From: Prevotella sp.
GTDB lineage: Bacteria; Bacteroidota; Bacteroidia; Bacteroidales; Bacteroidaceae
Assembly (NCBI GenBank): GCA_021204605.1
Contig: JAJPZD010000065.1
Location: 1-12,390 of the forward strand
Direction of reading: 5' to 3'
DNA: 12,390 nucleotides
Under the pieces are notes generated by a model that was not told where the DNA came from, made no database searches, and saw only the letters and a program-made list of their open reading frames with translations. Numbering within the stretch: position 1 is the first letter of the stretch; the number at the start of each line of letters is the position of its first letter. A program made the translations under genes and the position numbers. Shown piece by piece: positions 7,669 through 12,390 of this stretch.

Positions 7669-7721
7669 AATATAATAATGTTTACTCTAATATATAAATC
7701 TGACATAAATATTATTATATT
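7669..7721 (-). terminator. A/T-rich inverted repeat over the stop codon of the last efflux gene
   Basis: Bases 7669-7684 (AATATAATAATGTTTA) pair with 7706-7721 over 16 positions with a single G/T wobble, around a 21-base loop. The permease stop codon (7717-7715) lies inside one arm, and an eight-base T run on the plus strand (7720-7727) precedes the stem on the minus strand. Position fits a 3'-end structure for the efflux operon, but the stem is almost entirely A/T and no clean T-tract follows, so terminator function is uncertain. Confidence 0.35.
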
Positions 7722-8935
7722 TTTTTTAAGCTCTTGTTGCGGTAGTATTTTGTGATGCACAGGGTGAGGATGAAATAGAATATGGTTTGGAGCCAGAGAG
7801 CGATGTATTCGGGCATTATGTCGCTGAGACGTGCGCCCATGGTGTTCATTCTGATGAAGCCACGGATGCCGAAGGTGGACGGGATGAGCGATGATACCCA
7901 CTGCCAAAACTTTGGGATGCTGCTCTGCGGCCATGAGACACCGGAAATAAACAGGAATATGATTGAGGAGAATACTACAATTAACATAACATTTTCCCTG
8001 TACTTTACAGCAAAAGATACTGTCATTGCAAAGAAAATACATGCCAATAAGTAGGGAAACATGAATAATAACATATCTGGGGCATGAAGCAATGAAGTGA
8101 AATGGAATAGTTTGGGAACAAGCAACGTGTTGTAGGCTGCCATGACTGCATAAATGAGAAAGAAAGATAAGAAAGTCCCCACCAACTCCCGAAGGAAAGC
8201 CCCCTCCTGCTCCCCCCTAAGGGGGAAGGCTACATTATTGCTTGAGGAGGATGAAAGTTGCGCTTTTTCACGTTTGGAGCCGGCCAAAAGACCGATGGAA
8301 AGGAGGAGAGTTTGTTGGATGATGAGCATAAGGACACCAGGGAGGATGAAAGTTCCGTAACCGCCAGTGGGGTTGAAGATTTGCACCTCGTCGAAGTCGA
8401 GAGGTTTTGTGGAGATTTCATCTTCACGGGCTGTCCAGTTGCCAGAGCGTTCAATTTGTATGTTGGTATTTATCTCTTGCGAGACCTCTGTTGCCGTCTC
8501 AAAAACGGCTTTGTAGTAAAGCATGAAACTCATGTCACAGAACACCTGCACGTGACTTTGTTCCATTCTGTAAACAGAAGACTGGAAATCTTCTGGGAAA
8601 TAAAGGACACCGAAAACCTTTTGCTGACCGATTAAGTCTTTCGCCTCGTTGAGGTTATCGCAATGATAAGCCACCCTTGTGTTGGGTGAGGCATCAAACT
8701 TATCGATGAACTCACGACTGAGGTTGCTGTGCGACATATCCACGATAGAAACGGGAACCTCACGAGCTACTTCGTTAGTGTAGATCCAAGAATAGAGCAG
8801 AGGATAGAGTATAGGGACAAGGAAAGCGAAAATAAGAATACCCTCATCCTTGAAGATAGCCCTCATCTGATTAGCCCAAATGCTCAGAAAGCCTTGCGAC
8901 CCCTCGTCAGTATTCTCGTTGTTTCGTTTCCCCAT
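7715..8935 (-). CDS. ABC-2 type transporter permease (second permease of the efflux operon)
   Basis: Inner-membrane permease of the ABC-2 superfamily (YbhR/YhhJ-like), about 406 residues. One N-terminal membrane helix (EGILIFAFLVPILYPLLYSW) is followed by a soluble periplasmic domain of about 140 residues. The C-terminal membrane block starts at GGYGTFILPGVLMLIIQQTLLLSIG and contains SGVSWPQSSIPKFWQW. I place the start at the ATG 8935-8933, 12 bases after the previous stop, matching the 10-11 base gaps elsewhere in the operon. A GTG three codons earlier (8944) is the alternative. The cytoplasmic loop after LLAGSKRE reads SSSSSNNVAFPLRGEQEGAF, unlike what I recall of homologues, and its DNA looks like an intergenic repeat. 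No ATPase partner is visible. It pairs with the permease upstream, probably as a heterodimer; substrate unknown. Confidence 0.9.
   Translation of the reverse strand: MGKRNNENTDEGSQGFLSIWANQMRAIFKDEGILIFAFLVPILYPLLYSWIYTNEVAREVPVSIVDMSHSNLSREFIDKFDASPNTRVAYHCDNLNEAKDLIGQQKVFGVLYFPEDFQSSVYRMEQSHVQVFCDMSFMLYYKAVFETATEVSQEINTNIQIERSGNWTAREDEISTKPLDFDEVQIFNPTGGYGTFILPGVLMLIIQQTLLLSIGLLAGSKREKAQLSSSSSNNVAFPLRGEQEGAFLRELVGTFLSFFLIYAVMAAYNTLLVPKLFHFTSLLHAPDMLLFMFPYLLACIFFAMTVSFAVKYRENVMLIVVFSSIIFLFISGVSWPQSSIPKFWQWVSSLIPSTFGIRGFIRMNTMGARLSDIMPEYIALWLQTIFYFILTLCITKYYRNKSLKKI
8175..8233. repeat. G/C-skewed palindromic repeat-like segment inside the permease gene
   Basis: The plus strand shows C-rich blocks around ACTCCCGAAGGA, then TCCCCC-CTAA-GGGGGA (6-bp stem 8211-8216/8221-8226, 4-base loop). 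This is the style of short G/C-skewed repeats common between genes in Bacteroidetes. Here it lies fully inside an intact frame and encodes AFPLRGEQEGAFLRELVGT, roughly residues 239-257 counted from the GTG at 8944. Base composition differs sharply from the surrounding gene. The segment falls in a predicted cytoplasmic loop where extra residues are tolerated. Identification as a dispersed repeat is by resemblance only. Confidence 0.45.
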
Positions 8936-8947
8936 ATTTTGCACACT

Positions 8948-10126
8948 TTATGGTATATAAACAAACTCATTCAGAGCCTTGCGAATCCGCAACAACACGA
9001 GCAGAGGCAGAGCGGCGAAGACAATGAGAGCAGCGATGTAAGGAATGGTGTAGGAGAGAGAATAGCCGTTGAAGATACCCAACTGATACACCATATAATA
9101 ATGGCGGAGTGGGAACAGCAAGGCGAGAGCCTGAATTTCAGAGTCCATTTCAGGTACAGGGAAGGCAGTACCGGAAAGCGAAAAACTTAGCACCGCCCAT
9201 AAGCTGCACACACTCATTGACATACGGAGCGAGGGAACGAGACCGAACATGAACATTCCGAAGCCTTGAGCCGCAAGTACGGAAAGCAGTCCGAGAAGCA
9301 AAATCATTCCGATACCGCCAGGACGCGGAAAGTTGAGTATCCCGAACACATAGAACATATAAATGTAAGTGATGGCGAGGAAAATCAGCGTTTGAGGCAG
9401 CAGTTTTCCAACCATTGCGATATAGATATTTCCGCCAGCCCTGTCGAGCAACTCTTTTGAAGTATTGAATTTCAGTTCCGTACCGATGGAATAAGGTGTA
9501 AGGATGAAAATAAAGAGCATGAGGCAGCCAGGGATAATCATTGTGCTGAGATACACATTATAATTGACAGCAGGATTGTTGATAGGGTGCAGTTCCGTAA
9601 CGATAGGTTGGAGGAACGCCATCACATGTTCTTCCGCCAGTCCTTTTGATGAAAGCAGTGAAGCCCCGACCGCAGCAGAGCCGAGCGTGGAGACCGTTTT
9701 CAAGTCCTTGAACAGCAACGCCCCGGCCGTGATGGATGTAGAACTGTAATAAAATGATATTTTAGGCTGGCGCATGGCGAGCAAGTCGGATGTAGTGCCA
9801 TGCGGAATATAGAGAAACGCATAAATCTTATTTCGTTGAATTGCAGAGCGAGCCTCGGCAACATTAGGATAGTAAGCCACCACTTTGGAAGCCTGAAAGC
9901 CGTCCAACTGTCTTACCAATGAGCGAGAAGTAGGAGTGTTGTCATTATCCACGATACCCACAGGCATATCGACAGGTTGTCCAGAGCCCATAAGGGTAGT
10001 AAAGAAAATGATTACGATGAGCGGTAGAATGACCATGCAGAACAAGTAAATGTGGTTGCGTTTCAGTCGGTTACATTCACGCAAAGCCACATCAACAGTC
10101 CGTTGTATGCAGTCTTGTAAATCCAC
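8948..10126 (-). CDS. ABC-2 type transporter permease (first permease of the efflux operon)
   Basis: Inner-membrane permease of the ABC-2 superfamily (YbhS-like), 392 residues. N-terminal helix YLFCMVILPLIVIIFFTTLM (28-47), then a periplasmic domain beginning DMPVGIVDNDNTPTSRSLVRQL, as in YbhS/YhhJ relatives. A C-terminal block of about five helices follows from NPAVNYNVYLSTMIIPG (184-200), including SGTAFPVPEMDSEIQALALLFPLRHY (318-343), the conserved re-entrant region of this family. The start is a GTG (10126-10124): no in-frame ATG gives a full N-terminal helix, and it lies 11 bases after the membrane fusion protein's stop. Only two bases separate its stop from the GTG alternative of the next permease, 12 from the ATG. 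Sequence similarity to the downstream permease is low, as expected for heterodimer partners. Which compound is exported cannot be read from the sequence. Confidence 0.92.
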   Translation of the reverse strand: MDLQDCIQRTVDVALRECNRLKRNHIYLFCMVILPLIVIIFFTTLMGSGQPVDMPVGIVDNDNTPTSRSLVRQLDGFQASKVVAYYPNVAEARSAIQRNKIYAFLYIPHGTTSDLLAMRQPKISFYYSSTSITAGALLFKDLKTVSTLGSAAVGASLLSSKGLAEEHVMAFLQPIVTELHPINNPAVNYNVYLSTMIIPGCLMLFIFILTPYSIGTELKFNTSKELLDRAGGNIYIAMVGKLLPQTLIFLAITYIYMFYVFGILNFPRPGGIGMILLLGLLSVLAAQGFGMFMFGLVPSLRMSMSVCSLWAVLSFSLSGTAFPVPEMDSEIQALALLFPLRHYYMVYQLGIFNGYSLSYTIPYIAALIVFAALPLLVLLRIRKALNEFVYIP

Positions 10127-10137
10127 TATGGCAAAAA

Positions 10138-11124
10138 TTATTTCTTAATGATAAGCGACATACCAGGGCGCAAGCCATCAACCTTATCGACAGGACGAGC
10201 CTTCACCTCGAAAGTCTTGAGGTCATACTGCCCCGTAGTTTTTGTAGCTTTCCATACCGCATAGCTCCCCTTATCCTTAACATAATATACCTTCATCTGC
10301 AAGTCCTTGTTGAACGCAGGGCAGAACGCCGTGAACACCTCACCCTCCTTGAGGTTGCCGAGTCTGTCCTCACGCACGTTGAACGTACCCCAAAGGTCAG
10401 AGAGAATAGAGATGCTCATTATAGGCGAGCCGGCACCGATTAGTTCACCCACTTTCGGGTAGATGTCGCTCACCTCACCCTCGACCTGAGCCACCTGGAC
10501 AGTCTCGTTGATATAAGAGTTCACCTCGTTGACAGCCCCCTTAGCCCTGTCAGCCTGGGCCGCAGCAGCCAATTTCTCCTCGCGGCGGGCACCGTTGACA
10601 GCCATGTCATACTGACTCTTGGCAGCCTTCTCCTGCGCCTCGAAAGCCTTGTAGTTGGCAAACGCCTCGTCCCGTTTCTGGGCAGTCATCACACCCTCAT
10701 CGAAGAGCCGTTGCACACGGTTGTAAGATTTCTCCGCTATTTCCAGACCAGCTTTAGCCTGTTGCCAAACCTCGTATGCCCCGCTAATCTGTTCCTGTCG
10801 GGCACCCTTTGCAGCCATCTCGCTCAAAGCGTTGGCAGCATTCTCCGCACTCTGCGCCTGTTCCTTTTTAGCCACGATGTCAGGAGCATCGATAATGGCG
10901 AGCGTGTCGCCCACCTTTACATAGTCGCCCTCCTTGACACGCAGTTCAAGGATACGACCAGGCACCTTGCAAGACACACGATATTCAGACACCTCAACCT
11001 CACCTTGTATTATGTCGTCGCCCCTACCGAAAGTGAAGAAGCCGATAGCCCCCACGATAATAACGACCACTACGAAACAACCGATAGCGAGGAATATATT
11101 TTTGTTCTGTGATTTTTCTGTCAT
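10138..11124 (-). CDS. HlyD-family membrane fusion (periplasmic adaptor) protein
   Basis: Adaptor bridging the inner-membrane permeases to the outer-membrane channel, 328 residues, of the YbhG/YhiI/EmrA type. One N-terminal membrane anchor (about 9-31) is followed by the first half of a lipoyl-like domain, VSCKVPGRILELRVKEGDYVKVGDTLAIID (50-79). An alpha-helical coiled-coil hairpin spans about 82-210, and the second lipoyl half is VEGEVSDIYPKVGELIGAGSPIMSI (214-238). A beta-barrel and membrane-proximal part ends in DGLRPGMSLIIKK. The GAR(Q/R)E signature occurs at both ends of one hairpin segment (108-111 and 179-182), typical of these adaptors. The ATG at 11124 lies 10 bases after the stop of the outer membrane factor gene, and the next gene starts 11 bases after this one ends, so all are one operon. 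Confidence 0.95.
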   Translation of the reverse strand: MTEKSQNKNIFLAIGCFVVVVIIVGAIGFFTFGRGDDIIQGEVEVSEYRVSCKVPGRILELRVKEGDYVKVGDTLAIIDAPDIVAKKEQAQSAENAANALSEMAAKGARQEQISGAYEVWQQAKAGLEIAEKSYNRVQRLFDEGVMTAQKRDEAFANYKAFEAQEKAAKSQYDMAVNGARREEKLAAAAQADRAKGAVNEVNSYINETVQVAQVEGEVSDIYPKVGELIGAGSPIMSISILSDLWGTFNVREDRLGNLKEGEVFTAFCPAFNKDLQMKVYYVKDKGSYAVWKATKTTGQYDLKTFEVKARPVDKVDGLRPGMSLIIKK

Positions 11125-11134
11125 AACGTTTTCT

Positions 11135-12390
11135 TTAATATAATGAATCTCCGAGAACTTTCTTTAGATTGATTTGAGTAAGTTTGACATCAATTTCAGC
11201 GTCAATTTTCTGCGAGCGAGCCTGTAACCAAGCCGTCTGTGCCGCCATAACATCAGTAACATCCATGACACCCTCAGAAAAGCCGAGGTTAGCGCAGCGC
11301 AGGTTCTCGTCGGCATGCTCCGTGTTTTTGGACGCCATAGACAATTTACGTTCAGCCTCCGAAACCTTGAACACCCCCTGGTTGACCTGAAGAGTTACGC
11401 TTTCACACGCATCGTCAAATTCCATAGTCGCAATATTTGTAGCCGCTTTGCTTGCCCTGATTTTGTAAGTGCCCTCAAACCAGTTCCATACAGGCATCCT
11501 CACCATGACACCGACGTTCCAGATACCCTCGAAACGCTTTTCAAAGCCATTGTAAACACTGGGGTTGGTGATGAGATAACCGGCAGTGAGAGCCACTTGC
11601 GGCAGATATTCCGCACGGATAAGGCGAGTGCTCTGTTTACTGATATCAACAGTGTTCTGCAACATCTTGAGTTCGGGGCGGTTCTCGATAGCATTTTCTA
11701 TATCCGCCTGCGGCGTATCGCTACTGTCAGAGACACATTCCTTATCCTCATCATCAAGAACAATATCCTTACTGATAGGAATGCCGCACAACTGGCAGAG
11801 CAGCATTTTAGCGAGAGCAAGCCCGTTGGAAACCTGCGTGAGTTGCATTTCCGCCTCATTGACTTTCACCTCAACTTTCAAGCCATCAGCCTTAGTAGCC
11901 ACCCCCTCATTAATCATTTTCTGAACATCATCACTCAGTTTCTGAACTAATTTGAGATAACTTGTGGCAAGTTGTTCCTTATGTTTGAGAGAAACTACAG
12001 TCCAGTACGTATTATCAATGTTGTAAAGGATATTCTGCGTCTGGTTTTGGATATCGTTGGCAGCAAGATCCTCGCTGATTGCCGCTATCCTGTTCATTGC
12101 CGTTATGCCTCCGCCCATATAAAGAGGTTGAGTGAGCATAATAGAAGCAGCGAAGAAATTGCGGGTGTCCGTCTTGAAGGCATCACGGATAGACTGTCCC
12201 ACGCTGTTGCCCGCCTGTTCCAGTTCAGGCATCATATTCTGAGCGATGTTGCCAAGCGCATTCGCCGTCTCAGAGTTGATAATACCCTGTCCAGCCATTT
12301 CTGAAATAACGGATGATACGGAGTTGCCCAATTGTCCTGCGGCAGTAGTACCCAAGTTACTGAAAGTTTCCTTTTGTCCGTTGTTCAATA
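11135..12390 (-). CDS. TolC-type outer membrane efflux protein (5' end cut by window edge)
   Basis: Outer membrane factor forming the exit duct of the tripartite pump. About 418 codons are visible. Two outer-membrane-efflux repeats can be seen. The first runs from TQPLYMGGGITAMNR through a long helix with NEGVATKADGLKVEVKVNEAE. The second runs from AEYLPQVALTAGYL through VRMPVWNWFEG to FSEGVMDVTDVMAAQTAWLQARSQKIDAEIDVKLTQINLKKVLG, the conserved C-terminal helix. The frame is open to base 12390, and the first possible start inside it is only a TTG at 12388. There is no signal peptide or first strand-helix section, so the true start lies outside the window, probably some 60-100 codons upstream. 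It is the first visible gene of the operon and ends 10 bases before the adaptor gene. Confidence 0.93.
   Translation of the reverse strand, partial: LNNGQKETFSNLGTTAAGQLGNSVSSVISEMAGQGIINSETANALGNIAQNMMPELEQAGNSVGQSIRDAFKTDTRNFFAASIMLTQPLYMGGGITAMNRIAAISEDLAANDIQNQTQNILYNIDNTYWTVVSLKHKEQLATSYLKLVQKLSDDVQKMINEGVATKADGLKVEVKVNEAEMQLTQVSNGLALAKMLLCQLCGIPISKDIVLDDEDKECVSDSSDTPQADIENAIENRPELKMLQNTVDISKQSTRLIRAEYLPQVALTAGYLITNPSVYNGFEKRFEGIWNVGVMVRMPVWNWFEGTYKIRASKAATNIATMEFDDACESVTLQVNQGVFKVSEAERKLSMASKNTEHADENLRCANLGFSEGVMDVTDVMAAQTAWLQARSQKIDAEIDVKLTQINLKKVLGDSLY

Larger units (their letters stand above)
7384..7714. other. 331-base spacer upstream of gyrA with several dyads
   Basis: No coding frame is supported; open frames touching it are shadows. 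Reading toward gyrA it contains an A/T-rich inverted repeat over the permease stop codon, two small palindromes (7614-7628, 7592-7605), a very strong inverted repeat (7477-7514 with outer arms to 7459-7530), then an A-rich leader. The gyrA promoter must lie here if gyrA is not read through from the efflux operon. The nearest -7-like box is TAATTTAG (7461-7454, minus strand), which has one mismatch to TAnnTTTG and no convincing TTTG upstream. Confidence 0.6.

Noticed and set aside
7665..8042. 125-codon minus-strand frame overlapping the end of the permease
   Set aside because: It is out of frame with the permease and runs into the A/T-rich spacer; composition and lack of motifs mark it as a shadow.
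8246..8354. 14-base direct repeat GGAGGATGAAAGTT at 8246-8259 and 8341-8354
   Set aside because: It is read in two different frames of the same gene, and a 14-base match somewhere in 12 kb has a sizeable chance probability; no further extension of similarity.
12386..12388. TTG as a start codon for the outer membrane factor
   Set aside because: The frame is open to the window edge, and the product from this TTG lacks a signal peptide and the first part of the fold, so the true start is upstream.

Overview
The window looks like chromosomal DNA from a Bacteroidales bacterium, most likely Prevotella or a close relative. This rests on the FeoA-FeoB fusion, the gyrA followed by a secreted TPR gene, the style of the GyrA sequence, A-rich leaders without clear Shine-Dalgarno sequences, and G/C-skewed palindromic repeats. 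The genus is an inference. Every gene I can support is on the minus strand, so transcription runs from high to low coordinates. I see no tRNA, rRNA, CRISPR array, transposase or phage gene.

In transcription order, the window opens (12390 down to 7715) with the distal part of a tripartite efflux operon: a TolC-type outer membrane factor (5' end outside the window), a HlyD-type membrane fusion protein, and two consecutive ABC-2 type permeases. The genes are 10-12 bases apart. No ATP-binding subunit is encoded in the visible part. The last permease carries an in-frame segment that looks like an intergenic palindromic repeat turned into protein.

A 331-base spacer (7384-7714) follows. It is rich in dyad symmetry: an A/T-rich inverted repeat over the permease stop codon, two small operator-like palindromes, and a perfect 17-bp inverted repeat with a 4-base loop about 94-131 bases upstream of gyrA. 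Then comes gyrA (DNA gyrase subunit A, complete), separated by 21 bases from an exported TPR protein gene. After a likely terminator and a 160-base gap comes a second exported TPR protein gene, a diverged paralogue of the first.

A 400-base gene-free stretch (1685-2084) leads to a FeoA-FeoB fusion for ferrous iron uptake. It runs off the left edge after 561 codons, inside the membrane Gate region.

Most of the content belongs to familiar families. The least explained items are the repeat-derived protein segment, the cruciform-prone structure before gyrA, the ABC-2 permease pair without an ATPase, and the paired secreted TPR proteins next to gyrase.
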